From Cribrihabitans marinus (GTDB taxonomy: Bacteria; Pseudomonadota; Alphaproteobacteria; Rhodobacterales; Rhodobacteraceae): a stretch of 64,000 nt of DNA. The DNA lies in contig NZ_FNYD01000012.1 in NCBI RefSeq assembly GCF_900109035.1, positions 1 through 64,000 of the forward strand, given 5' to 3'. The position numbers were made by a program, and so were the translations under genes. This document shows, piece by piece, positions 8,735 to 16,706 of this stretch. The first letter of the stretch is position 1, and the number at the start of each line of letters is the position of its first letter. The notes beneath the pieces are model-generated. The model saw only the letters and a list, made by a program, of their open reading frames with translations, was not told where the DNA came from and did not search any database.

Positions 8735-9739
8735 ATGAGTGACCTTCAGGGCGCCAAGGCGCTGGTGCGCGCGTTCTATGCGGCGCTGGACGCCGCCGAG
8801 GGGCCCGACGTGGCCGGGGTGATGGCGCGGTTCTGCGCCCCCGACCTGCTGTGGCGGGGGTTCCACCCGTTCGACGAGCAGAGCGGGCCCGAGGCCGTGG
8901 CGCAAACCTTCTGGGTGCCGCTGAAATCGGCGCTACGGCCGTTGCGGCGGCGGCTGGATCTGTTCTTTGCCGGGCGCAATCACGGTGACGGCGCTGTCTG
9001 GGTGGCGTCGATGGGGCACCTGATGGGGCTGTTCGACGCGCCCTGGCTGGGCATTCGCCCCACGCGCAGGATCGCGATGCTGCGCTATGCGGCCTTTCAC
9101 CGGGTCGAGAATGGCGCGATCACCGAGACCGCGATGTTCTTCGACATCCCGCATCTGATGATGCAGGCCGGGCAGAATCCGTTTCCGCCGCAAACCGGCG
9201 CGCATCTGGTGCAGCCAGGTCCGGTCGATCACGACGGGCTGCTGTTTCAGCCGCAGGATCCCGAGGAAGGCGAGCGCACGCTGGCCGCGATCGAGTTCAT
9301 GGTCAAGGATATCGGCGGCGGCTGGCGCGGCGGTGCCGACCATTCGCTGGTCGACGAGCTGCGCCGGTCCTGGAACGAGGACATGATCTGGTGGGGTCCG
9401 GCCGGTATCGGCGCGACCTACACCATCGAACGCTATGCCGAGCAGCATTCCGGCGCCTTCCGCGCGGCCTTTGCCGGGCGGGTGTTCAACGGCCATGTCT
9501 GCCGCATTGCCGAGGGCAAGTTCGGCGGCTTCTTCGGCTGGCCCAACCTGACGCTGCAACCCACCGGCGGCTTCATGGGGATGCCGGCCACCGGCCAGGC
9601 CGGTGACATGCGGGTGATCGACATGTATCGGCGCGAGGGCGACAAGCTGTCCGAAAACTGGGTCTTCATCGACCTGCTGCATTTCTGGAAACAGCAGGGG
9701 CTGGACGTGCTGGGCCGGATGCAAGGCCTGACCGCCTGA
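8735..9739 (+). CDS. two-domain SnoaL-like protein
   Basis: 334 residues from the chosen start; a longer reading from 8702 adds 11 residues, but only the ATG at 8735 has a close GAGGGG. Two tandem NTF2-like halves can be seen: about 1-150 (LVRAFYAALD to ETAMFFDIPHLMMQ) and about 185-334 (LRRSWNEDMIWWGPAG to SENWVFIDLLHFWKQQG). The second half resembles the stand-alone SnoaL protein at 429-983, suggesting duplication within the cluster. It is the last gene of the dehydrogenase-bicupin operon. Probably a catalytic or binding component for the same imported compound; reaction unknown. Confidence 0.78.
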   Translation: MSDLQGAKALVRAFYAALDAAEGPDVAGVMARFCAPDLLWRGFHPFDEQSGPEAVAQTFWVPLKSALRPLRRRLDLFFAGRNHGDGAVWVASMGHLMGLFDAPWLGIRPTRRIAMLRYAAFHRVENGAITETAMFFDIPHLMMQAGQNPFPPQTGAHLVQPGPVDHDGLLFQPQDPEEGERTLAAIEFMVKDIGGGWRGGADHSLVDELRRSWNEDMIWWGPAGIGATYTIERYAEQHSGAFRAAFAGRVFNGHVCRIAEGKFGGFFGWPNLTLQPTGGFMGMPATGQAGDMRVIDMYRREGDKLSENWVFIDLLHFWKQQGLDVLGRMQGLTA

Positions 9740-9759
9740 ACGGCGGCGCTCAACGGTCG

Positions 9760-9940
9760 CGGCCCACGCGGCCAGTGCGTAGCGGTAAATGGCGACCACC
9801 TGCGGCGCCAGGCCCTGCGCGCTCAGGCCGCGGCTGAAATACGGCACGATCCCGAAACAGATCGACGCGAACAGAACCCCGGCCGCCGCCAGGGGTTCCG
9901 AGGGCAGGGCGTATCCGGGTGTTCGATGGGAAGTGCTCAT
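9760..9940 (-). pseudogene. 5' remnant of an EamA/DMT-family transporter
   Basis: From ATG at 9940 the minus strand reads MSTSHRTPGYALPSEPL, then AAGVLFASICFGIVPYFSRG and LAPQVVAIYRYALAAWAA. This is the first helix and second-helix start of an EamA/DMT permease, which normally runs to about 290 residues. After residue 60 the frame enters the 3' end of the oppositely oriented SnoaL gene and loses all resemblance, so the gene is truncated there. It lies 43 bp after the stop of the minus-strand gene 9984-12017, so it was probably the next cistron of that operon before the catabolic cluster was joined here. Confidence 0.6.
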
Positions 9941-9983
9941 CCACCCGCCATACCAGATTCCCTGCGCCCGGAAACCGGGCGGG

Positions 9984-12017
9984 TCAGGCCCCCCGGGGCG
10001 GGATCTCGGGCAGCCTGCCGGCCGCCCAGCTGCCGGTGGCCAGGTCGCGGATATGGTCAATGACCTCCTGCGGCACGTCGTGGTCGGTCTCGGTCCCGCG
10101 CAGCGGATCGTCGTGGAACAGGTAGACCCGCGACAGGAACTGTTCGAACTCCAGCGACCCCTCGCCGTGGCGTTCGCCGTTGCCGCCGGTGGACACGACC
10201 GCGCCGCCGCCCCAATCCTGGCCGCTGTCATTGTTGGGATTGTAGAAATAGACCCGCATCTTGCCCGCCTGGTCCTCGCCCACGCGCAGGATCGCGATGG
10301 CGTGCCAGCCGACGAACTGTCCCTGGGGATCGGTGACCGCGATACCGGCGGGCTGCGGGTGGCTGACCGGACGGTCGCCATTGAAAAGCGGGTGATAGCT
10401 GGACATGAACCGGCGCAGGAAGGTGTCATAGCCGGTCAGCCGGCCGCTGGTCACGTCGACGGCAACGGCGCAGTCCCGCGCCACCCACCAGCCGTGGAAC
10501 TGCGGGTTGATCCAGCGATGCGGATCGCCGTCGCGCCCGGCGCAGAGCCGCCCCATTTCGGCATAGATCCGGTCGAGGTGAGACACCAACAGGACCGAGA
10601 CCGGATCGGCGTCGATCGGCCCGAACCCGGCCAGGCCCACGGGCAGGTCGGCGGCGTCGATCGCGGTGCCTTCGAACTGCATCAGGACGGTGTCGAACTC
10701 GGCGGCCTGGGTGACGATGTGCAGCAGGTAGTCCGGCTCGATCAGCGCCCACATGGCGATGGCGCGCGCCGCCTGGCAGGTCGGGTTGGCGCCCTGGCCG
10801 ATGCCCAGCGGCTGTCCCAGCACCTGGACAACCCCGGCCAGCAGATGCGCCTCGGGCGGCACCGCCTCGCCGAAGCCCTGGATCAGCCGCTCGCGGGCTT
10901 GGCCGCGCACGGTCAGTTGTAGCTGCCGGTCCAGCGCGGGGACCATCGGCGCATGATGCAGGATGCCTCGTTCGAGCAGCATTGCCAGGCCATAGACCGC
11001 CTGCGGCGTCGCCGGCGTGACCGCGGCACCGATCAGGTCCTGGATCAGGCGGCGGTAGTTGCGCCAGGAATCCAGGCCGCGCGACCCCAGCCCCAGCGCC
11101 TCGGGTACAAGCGGCCGGTCGGCATAATCCACCGCCCAGGTAACGAAGGCCGCGTGATAGTCCGACACCAGCCCCGTGTCATGCATGGCGCGGGCAAACC
11201 CCATCGCCTCGCGCGACAGGCCGGCCTCGTCGAAATGCGCGATGCGGTCCAGGTAGACGGCAGTACCGGGATCGTCCAGCGAGGCCACGGTCGGACCGAA
11301 CAGCGCGCTGACCAGGCGTTCGGCGCCCAGCCGTTCGTTGCCCGGCTCGGTGCCCTTCTCGTGCAGCGCGATGGCGATCTGGGCGATCATGTCCTTGGCC
11401 ACACCCACCTGCACCGAGCGCTGTTCCAGCAGACGCCAGATCTCGGTCACCAGCACACCCAGAACGTCGGTCAGGCCGATATGCTCGAAGATGTAGGTCA
11501 GCGCGCGCCGCTTGCGGTCATACCGCTCACCCAGCATACGCGCGGTCTCGTCGGGCGGCAGGAAGATGTCGCGCAGGTTCAGGGCCAGCACCTGGGTCAG
11601 GAAATGCCGGGCCTGGTCGCTGTGCAGGTTGTCATGCCGTGCCTGTCCGGTTGCCACCGCCAGGAATCGCGCCAGGCTGGTCAGCTCAAGCGCCGCCGAG
11701 ACCGGATCTTCCGAGCTCAGTGTGCCGCCCACAAGCTGCGGCAGAAGCGTCTCGGGCCGGTCCCAGTCGGACCCTGCAAACAGCCCGGCCGCGTCCATCC
11801 GGGCTGCCTGTGCCGCGATCGCGTCCAGCCCGCCGGGCATGGCCTGCAGCCGCGCCACAACGTCCAGGACCGGGCGCTGGTGGCGGAACTTGGCGAAGGG
11901 GCGCGCCTGCTCCAGCCGAGCGATCGCGACGTCCAGCGTCTCGGCCAACCGCAGGGCCGGGGCGTCGACCCCGGACCCTTCGGGCGGCGGCGCGGAATGG
12001 GCGGTATCTGCGGTCAT
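9984..12017 (-). CDS. unknown 677-residue protein with possible Cys/His/Asn hydrolase domain
   Basis: I do not recognise a named family. Residues 1-390 are mostly helical and hydrophilic. The C-terminal part contains GQGANPTCQAARAIAMW (Cys-414, with Gln-408 as a possible oxyanion residue). Later come GQFVGWHAIAILR (His-572) and VYFYNPNND (Asn-593), an order and spacing that recall papain-like/transglutaminase-fold enzymes. There is no signal peptide or membrane segment, so a cytoplasmic place is likely. Its ATG overlaps the stop of the ATP-grasp gene by one base (TGATG), implying coupled synthesis. A ligase-plus-hydrolase/transferase pair acting on the same peptide-like or amide product is a reasonable inference, nothing more. 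Confidence 0.7.
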   Translation of the reverse strand: MTADTAHSAPPPEGSGVDAPALRLAETLDVAIARLEQARPFAKFRHQRPVLDVVARLQAMPGGLDAIAAQAARMDAAGLFAGSDWDRPETLLPQLVGGTLSSEDPVSAALELTSLARFLAVATGQARHDNLHSDQARHFLTQVLALNLRDIFLPPDETARMLGERYDRKRRALTYIFEHIGLTDVLGVLVTEIWRLLEQRSVQVGVAKDMIAQIAIALHEKGTEPGNERLGAERLVSALFGPTVASLDDPGTAVYLDRIAHFDEAGLSREAMGFARAMHDTGLVSDYHAAFVTWAVDYADRPLVPEALGLGSRGLDSWRNYRRLIQDLIGAAVTPATPQAVYGLAMLLERGILHHAPMVPALDRQLQLTVRGQARERLIQGFGEAVPPEAHLLAGVVQVLGQPLGIGQGANPTCQAARAIAMWALIEPDYLLHIVTQAAEFDTVLMQFEGTAIDAADLPVGLAGFGPIDADPVSVLLVSHLDRIYAEMGRLCAGRDGDPHRWINPQFHGWWVARDCAVAVDVTSGRLTGYDTFLRRFMSSYHPLFNGDRPVSHPQPAGIAVTDPQGQFVGWHAIAILRVGEDQAGKMRVYFYNPNNDSGQDWGGGAVVSTGGNGERHGEGSLEFEQFLSRVYLFHDDPLRGTETDHDVPQEVIDHIRDLATGSWAAGRLPEIPPRGA

Positions 12018-13243
12018 CAGACGTAGTAGTCCAGCTCTTCCTGTTGCTTGAGAAGATCCCGCAACTCGTGGGCATTGTCACCGAAGAAATAGGCCAGCCC
12101 CCAATGCGTGCCGAATGCCGAGCGCTTGGCGACCTTGTGCTCGCGCGGGTCGGACAGCTCGTGAAACTCGAAATAGGGATGGTTGGCGGTCTGTTCCGGG
12201 ATCTCCAGCCGGCTGACCACGCGGCGGCGCGGATAGACTCCGAAACAGCCGGCATGGCCCTTGGCGTCCTTGATCGGCGTGGGAAAGAACGCGTCCAGCT
12301 CCTCCTGCGTGGTCTTGGGGTCGAAGGCGACGACCAGACCCTGGTAGCCGTTGAAGCCATAGGCGCGCTCGATCAGCTCCAGCGCGTTGAACCCCGGCGG
12401 GCGATAGGCGACCTCGCCAAAATAGAGCTTGTTGTCGCTGGTCAGGAAATACTCGGGATGGATGAAGCCGAACTCGATGTCGAAGACTTCGATCAGCTTC
12501 TCGATCTCCTCGGTGATCCGCTCCCGGTGCGCTTCCAGTTCCGGCGTCGCCGGCACAAAGACCGAATAGCCCAGCGTGACGTATTCCGAGATGTTCAGGA
12601 ACTGGATCTTGCCGTCCTTGATCCACGCCTCGACCGCGAATTCCCAGCCGTCCAGATGGCTTTCCAGCAGCGCCGGAAACTCGTCGTCGGGGATGCCGTC
12701 GACATCCTCGGGCGTGCGGATCACCCGGTGCCCGGCGGTGCCCGACTTGTCGAAGGCCTTGAAGTGGATCGGATCATTGGGGTCGCCGTCCAGCTTGAGC
12801 AGGGTCTGGTTGACCCGCTTGAGGAAGCGGATGACGTCGCCGCGGTCATGCGCCTCTTCGAAGACGCCGACCCGGATGCCACCCAGCTGCGCGCGCCGCT
12901 TCATCAGCGACTTGTCGCGGAACAGCATGGCCTGGCCCAGCAGGCGCGGGTTCTTGAGCAGCACGGCATTGATCGCGCCGGCCCATTCCACCGTCTCCTC
13001 GAAGATCGGGATGGCCACGTCGACGCCCATCTCCTCGAGCTTGTGCGCCAGCTCGTTCGAGCGTTCGTTCAGCCGGTCAAAATCCCACGGCACGAACGGG
13101 ATGTCGTTCTGCTCGCAATAGGCCTCGGCCCAGGGCGGGGCGACCACCACATACCGTCGGTCGAACCGGTCCACGGCGTCGATGGCGTTCAGGCTCCAGC
13201 CCAGGAGGGCGACATAGCCCTTGTCGGGGTTCTTATCGGTCAT
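12017..13243 (-). CDS. ATP-grasp domain protein (putative carboxylate-amine ligase)
   Basis: 408 residues with an ATP-grasp layout: an N-terminal Rossmann-like part (1-105), a central region with the probable nucleotide lysine K162 in HFKAFDKSGTAGH, and LESHLDGWEFAVEAW (193-207). The metal-binding region is FGFIHPEYF (E264) plus YFGEVAYRPPG (E277). The usual Asn two places after the last Glu is Ala, an atypical feature. ATP-grasp enzymes join a carboxylate, through an acyl-phosphate, to an amine or thiol. The start at 13243 has AAGGACGG before it; longer readings upstream look like noise. It is coupled to the next gene (1-bp overlap) and follows the ureohydrolase gene by 452 bp. Substrate unknown. 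Confidence 0.8.
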   Translation of the reverse strand: MTDKNPDKGYVALLGWSLNAIDAVDRFDRRYVVVAPPWAEAYCEQNDIPFVPWDFDRLNERSNELAHKLEEMGVDVAIPIFEETVEWAGAINAVLLKNPRLLGQAMLFRDKSLMKRRAQLGGIRVGVFEEAHDRGDVIRFLKRVNQTLLKLDGDPNDPIHFKAFDKSGTAGHRVIRTPEDVDGIPDDEFPALLESHLDGWEFAVEAWIKDGKIQFLNISEYVTLGYSVFVPATPELEAHRERITEEIEKLIEVFDIEFGFIHPEYFLTSDNKLYFGEVAYRPPGFNALELIERAYGFNGYQGLVVAFDPKTTQEELDAFFPTPIKDAKGHAGCFGVYPRRRVVSRLEIPEQTANHPYFEFHELSDPREHKVAKRSAFGTHWGLAYFFGDNAHELRDLLKQQEELDYYV

Positions 13244-13695
13244 TGTTCCGTCCTTTCCGTCGGCAGATCCTGACCTGACATGGTATGCCGTCCGCCGGCC
13301 CCTCGGGCGTGACGGTCCGCGCGGTGGCGGGGTGTGATCTGCTGTAATCGTGGTTACGCGCATCGGGGTCGGCATCGGGTCAGGGCCCGCCCGTGTCTCG
13401 CGTGGGTGCAGTTCCGTCGCGGTCGACCTTCCTGCGGCGCGGGGCCGCTTGCTGGTGTCGCGGGCAGCGTCACGGGGCGCATGTGAGATGCGCCGCCAAG
13501 CGGCCGGTCGTCCCCGGTCCAGGCCGGGCGGGGCGGCCTCTTGCGCCCGGTTCGGTATACCCCATGATCCCACGGATCGGGGCAGGACATCAACTGCGCA
13601 GACGTGAACCGGTTCCCCGCCCTTTGGAGCAACCCGGGTCAACCGCCTGACTTCGCAACGTTAATCCGGGATGCGATTTTCCGACGCTCTAGGCT
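13244..13695. other. intergenic region upstream of the ATP-grasp gene
   Basis: About 450 bp between the ureohydrolase stop and the ATP-grasp start, both on the minus strand. No credible gene is seen. An imperfect inverted repeat GTAATC-GT-GGTTAC at 13344-13357 (10 of 12 positions pair) lies about 100 bp before the ATP-grasp ATG and could be a regulator site. The length suggests an independent promoter for the ATP-grasp pair. Confidence 0.45.
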
Positions 13696-14649
13696 TCAGG
13701 GGGTGGTCTGGCGGGCGTGAAAGACGAAGCCGAGGAAATTCAGCAGAACCTGCGCGGCCAGCGTGGCGGTGACCCCGCCGGGATCGTAATCCGGTGCAAC
13801 CTCGACCAGGTCGATCCCCACGACCTCGTGTCGCCGCGCCAGGGCCTGCAGCATCTCAAGCACCTCGTAGTAGAGGAACCCGCCATGGCTGGGCGTGCCG
13901 GTGCCCGGCGCGATCGAGGGGCAGAACCCGTCGATGTCGATGGTCACATAGACCCGAGCGCCGATCGGGATGCGGGCGATCACCTCCTGCGGCCCCAGCG
14001 CGCGGGCCTGGCGCACCGACAGGATGTCGGACCCCATCGCGCGGGCGGCCTCGTACCCGTCACGCGCCGTGGATGAGACATTGCGGATGCCGACCTGGGT
14101 AAGCCCGGTGACATAGGGCTTCTCGGCCGCGCGGCGCAGGCAGTTGCCGTGGCCGTTGCGCACCCCGTGGCGCTCGTCGACGAAATCCAGATGCGCGTCG
14201 ATCTGCAGGACATGGATATCGCCATTCCCCTCGAAGGCGTCGATGCAGGGGATGTTGACCGAGTGGTCGCCGCCCAGCACCACCGGAAAGGCGCCCGCCC
14301 GCAGGATCGTGTCCACGCCGTCGCGGATGTTGGCGTGGCTGGTCGCGGTGTCGGTATGCACGATGTCGGCATCGCCCAGATCGACGATGCGCACGGTCTC
14401 GGGCAGGTAGGTGCAGTCGTCCTCGTGGTCATAGGCCCCGCCCAGCCCGAACGAGAACAGGGTCGAGGCCTCGCGGATCGCGCGCGGCCCGAACCGGGCG
14501 CCGGCGCGGAACTGGGTGCCGGCGTCGAAAGGCGCGCCCAGCACCGCGATATCGGCGTCGAGCGCGTCCCAATCGCCGACATGGGGGCGCTTGCCGAAGG
14601 TGGAAATGCCGACGAAGGGCAGGTTCAGGCGGGGCTTGGTGTCGCTCAT
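13696..14649 (-). CDS. arginase/agmatinase-family ureohydrolase
   Basis: 317 residues; the family hydrolyses guanidino groups (arginine, agmatine, guanidinobutyrate and similar) to urea and an amine using a dinuclear Mn centre. The metal-binding motifs are present: GGDHS, DAHLDF and DIDGFCPS, followed by APGTGTPSHGG. The Cys in DIDGFCP replaces the more common Asp at a position that is not a metal ligand, as in several non-arginase members. GGAG lies 6 nt before the chosen ATG; the longer reading from 14880 has no support. Agmatinase or guanidino-acid hydrolase is likelier than arginase. It is divergent from the MFS gene. Confidence 0.87.
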   Translation of the reverse strand: MSDTKPRLNLPFVGISTFGKRPHVGDWDALDADIAVLGAPFDAGTQFRAGARFGPRAIREASTLFSFGLGGAYDHEDDCTYLPETVRIVDLGDADIVHTDTATSHANIRDGVDTILRAGAFPVVLGGDHSVNIPCIDAFEGNGDIHVLQIDAHLDFVDERHGVRNGHGNCLRRAAEKPYVTGLTQVGIRNVSSTARDGYEAARAMGSDILSVRQARALGPQEVIARIPIGARVYVTIDIDGFCPSIAPGTGTPSHGGFLYYEVLEMLQALARRHEVVGIDLVEVAPDYDPGGVTATLAAQVLLNFLGFVFHARQTTP

Positions 14650-14800
14650 CTCGCGCTCCGGGCGGTTTCGCTCTGTCTGATCGCATCCTACGCAGGTGTC
14701 GTGGCCGGCGGCAAATCCGGGGCCGCTCCCGCGGTGTTTCCCAGGGCGAAGGGCGGCTTTCATCCTTGCCTTGGCGCCGGGATCGTCCGAGAGAGACCGG

Positions 14801-16021
14801 ATGAAAGACCGCCCGTTCCTCTTTATCCTGGCGACGCTTCTGATCGACGCGATCGGCATCGGGATCGTGTTCCCGATCATGCCCGAGCTTATGGAGCGCG
14901 TGGGCGCGGCCTCGAACGCCGAGGGTTCGCTCTGGGCGGGGCTGCTGATGTCGGCCTATGCCGGCGCGATGTTCCTGTGCGGGCCGGCCATCGGCTCGTT
15001 GTCGGACGCCATCGGACGCAAGCCGGTCCTGCTGGCCGCGCTGGCGCTACTTGCGGCGGATTACGTGGTCATGGCGCTGGCCGGGTCGCTGTGGCTGCTG
15101 TTGCTGGGGCGGCTGATCGCGGGCATGGCGGGCTCGACCTATATCACCGCGACGGCCTATATCGCCGACATTTCGACAGCGGGCGAGAAATCCGCGCGGT
15201 TCGGCATGATCGGTGCGGCCTTCGGCATCGGCTTCGTTCTCGGCCCGGCCCTGGGCGGGCTGGCGGCGACCATCCACTTGTCGGCGCCGTTCTGGATCGC
15301 CGCAGCCATGTCGGCGGCCAATGTCCTCTTCGGTCTCTTCGTTCTGCCCGAGAGCCTGCCGCCCGAGCGCCGGCGACCATTCGGCCGGCGCGAGCTCAAC
15401 CCCTTCGCCCAGATCCTCGACGCGTTCCGCATTCCCAACCTGGCCGTGCCGCTGCTGGTGCTGTTCGTCTTTGAGTTCGCCAACATGGTCTATCCGGCCC
15501 TTTGGGCGTTCTGGACGCGCGAGGTGTTCGGCTGGTCCACCGCCCTCATCGGCCTGTCGCTGGCGGCCTACGGGGTCATGCTGGCCGTGGTGCAGGGCGG
15601 GCTGATGCCGCTGCTGGTGCGTGGGCTGGGCGAGTTCCGGGTGCTGGTGATCGGGCTTCTGGCCGCGCTGGTGGGGATGGTGGGTTTCGGGTTTACCGAA
15701 ACGCTGGTGGGGCTGGCGCTGTTTTTGGTGCTGGCCGCTCTCTCGGACCTGGCGCCGCCGCTGCTGACTGCGATGTCGTCCAACCGCGTCGATGAAAGGC
15801 GGCAGGGCATGGTGCAGGGGGTCATCGCCTCGCTGTCGTCCTTTGCATCTGTGGTCGCGCCCCTGATCCTGACCTTCGTTTTCGAGGTCTATACCGACGA
15901 CGAGGGCGAGCTCTACATGCCCGGTGCCCCGTTCCTGCTGTCCGCGCTGATGGTGCTGGCGATCCTGCCCCTGGCGCTGCGCCTGGGCCGCGCCACCGGC
16001 CTCTCGCTCGATCGCCCGTAG
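14801..16021 (+). CDS. TetA-like MFS drug efflux transporter
   Basis: 406-residue, 12-helix major facilitator of the DHA1 group. Helix 1 LIDAIGIGIVFPIMPEL resembles class A-type tetracycline exporters. Motif A appears as GSLSDAIGRKPVL between helices 2 and 3, and motif C-like GFVLGPALGG in helix 5. GAGAGA precedes the ATG. It would export a small molecule in exchange for protons; tetracycline itself is only one option. It sits alone, divergent from the ureohydrolase gene across about 150 bp. No TetR-type repressor lies beside it. Confidence 0.88.
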   Translation: MKDRPFLFILATLLIDAIGIGIVFPIMPELMERVGAASNAEGSLWAGLLMSAYAGAMFLCGPAIGSLSDAIGRKPVLLAALALLAADYVVMALAGSLWLLLLGRLIAGMAGSTYITATAYIADISTAGEKSARFGMIGAAFGIGFVLGPALGGLAATIHLSAPFWIAAAMSAANVLFGLFVLPESLPPERRRPFGRRELNPFAQILDAFRIPNLAVPLLVLFVFEFANMVYPALWAFWTREVFGWSTALIGLSLAAYGVMLAVVQGGLMPLLVRGLGEFRVLVIGLLAALVGMVGFGFTETLVGLALFLVLAALSDLAPPLLTAMSSNRVDERRQGMVQGVIASLSSFASVVAPLILTFVFEVYTDDEGELYMPGAPFLLSALMVLAILPLALRLGRATGLSLDRP

Positions 16022-16033
16022 GCCGTTGCGGGG

Positions 16034-16056
16034 CGCGACACCTCGCTCGTGTCGCG
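16034..16056 (+). terminator. hairpin after the MFS gene
   Basis: Perfect 8-bp arms CGCGACAC (16034-16041) and GTGTCGCG (16049-16056) with a 7-nt loop, 13 bp past the MFS stop. No T-run follows, so it may be a weak terminator or an mRNA-stabilising hairpin. Confidence 0.4.
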
Positions 16057-16118
16057 AACCGTGCGGACGAAAGAAGACGCCGCAATGGCCGGCCTTGCTT
16101 GTTAACCGGGCCCCAAGG

Positions 16119-16147
16119 TTGATGCGCATGAAGTTTGCGCATATACT
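16119..16147 (+). promoter_or_regulatory. promoter/operator of ccdAB
   Basis: TTGATG (16119-16124), 17-bp spacer and TATACT (16142-16147) make a near-consensus promoter 20 bp before the antitoxin ATG. The spacer carries two copies of TGCGCAT, the first within the palindrome ATGCGCAT. These are a natural place for autorepression by a CcdA-CcdB complex (inferred from the family). Confidence 0.6.
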
Positions 16148-16167
16148 CTTCACAAGGAGGCTCCACA

Positions 16168-16404
16168 ATGCAAGCAAGCAAGACCGCCCGCAAGGCCACC
16201 AACCTGTCGCTGGACCAGACCCTGCTGGCCGAAGCGCGCGCGCTCGGCGTGAACCTCAGCCGCGCCGCCGAGGCGGGGCTGAGCGAGGCGGTGCGCCGCG
16301 CCAAGGCCGAGGCCTGGCGGCGCGAGAATGCCGAGGCGATCGCCAGCTCCAACGACTGGGCCGAGGCCAACGGCCTGCCGCTCGAGGCGTTCCGGCAGTT
16401 CTGA
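16168..16404 (+). CDS. ccdA: CcdA-family antitoxin
   Basis: 78 residues. The basic N-terminal half NLSLDQTLLAEARALGVNLSRAAEAG is the ribbon-helix-helix DNA-binding part of CcdA, and the acidic/polar C-terminus (ENAEAIASSNDWAEANGLPLE) is the part that wraps the toxin. The start at 16168 has AAGGAGG 8 nt before it; a longer reading from 16135 would run through the promoter. It overlaps ccdB by one base (TGATG). It would neutralise CcdB and repress the operon. Confidence 0.9.
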   Translation: MQASKTARKATNLSLDQTLLAEARALGVNLSRAAEAGLSEAVRRAKAEAWRRENAEAIASSNDWAEANGLPLEAFRQF

Positions 16405-16703
16405 TGGCGAAATACGATGTCTTTGCCGGGACCCAGCCCGGAACGCTGTTGCTGGATGTGCAGAGCGACCTGCTGGGCGGGCTGAACACGCGGGTCGTGG
16501 TGCCGCTGATCCCGCAGGGCCAGGCGCCGGTGCCGGCGCGGTTCCTGAACCCGGTGGTCGAGATCGACGGGGTGCCGCATGTGATGGTGACGCAGTTCCT
16601 GGCCGCGGTGCCGGCGGGAATGCTGCGCGATCCGGTGGACAGCCTGGCGGCGCGCGCCGACGAGGTGACGCGCGCGCTGGACATGCTGTTCCAGGGGTTC
16701 TGA
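16404..16703 (+). CDS. ccdB: CcdB-family gyrase toxin
   Basis: 99 residues, the usual CcdB length. The start is MAKYDVFAGTQPGT, then LLLDVQSDLLGGLNTRVVVPL and the C-terminal DEVTRALDMLFQGF, close to F-plasmid CcdB, whose last residues (Trp-Gly-Ile there) contact GyrA. Here the last residues are QGF, so toxicity is plausible but not certain. Chromosomal or plasmid location cannot be told. Its stop lies 3 bp from the stop of the convergent gene. Confidence 0.9.
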   Translation: MAKYDVFAGTQPGTLLLDVQSDLLGGLNTRVVVPLIPQGQAPVPARFLNPVVEIDGVPHVMVTQFLAAVPAGMLRDPVDSLAARADEVTRALDMLFQGF

Positions 16704-16706
16704 GCG

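Noticed and set aside
6373-9739. Sulfopropanediol (hps) degradation operon
   Set aside because: HpsN-like enzyme alone is not enough; hpsO, hpsP and the TRAP transporter genes are absent.
8933-10429. 498-codon minus-strand frame containing the EamA start
   Set aside because: Only the about 60 codons from 9940 resemble a transporter; the rest runs antisense through SnoaL and out of frame through the 677-residue gene.
13344-13357. Regulator operator GTAATCGTGGTTAC
   Set aside because: Imperfect and single; kept only as a remark in the intergenic description.
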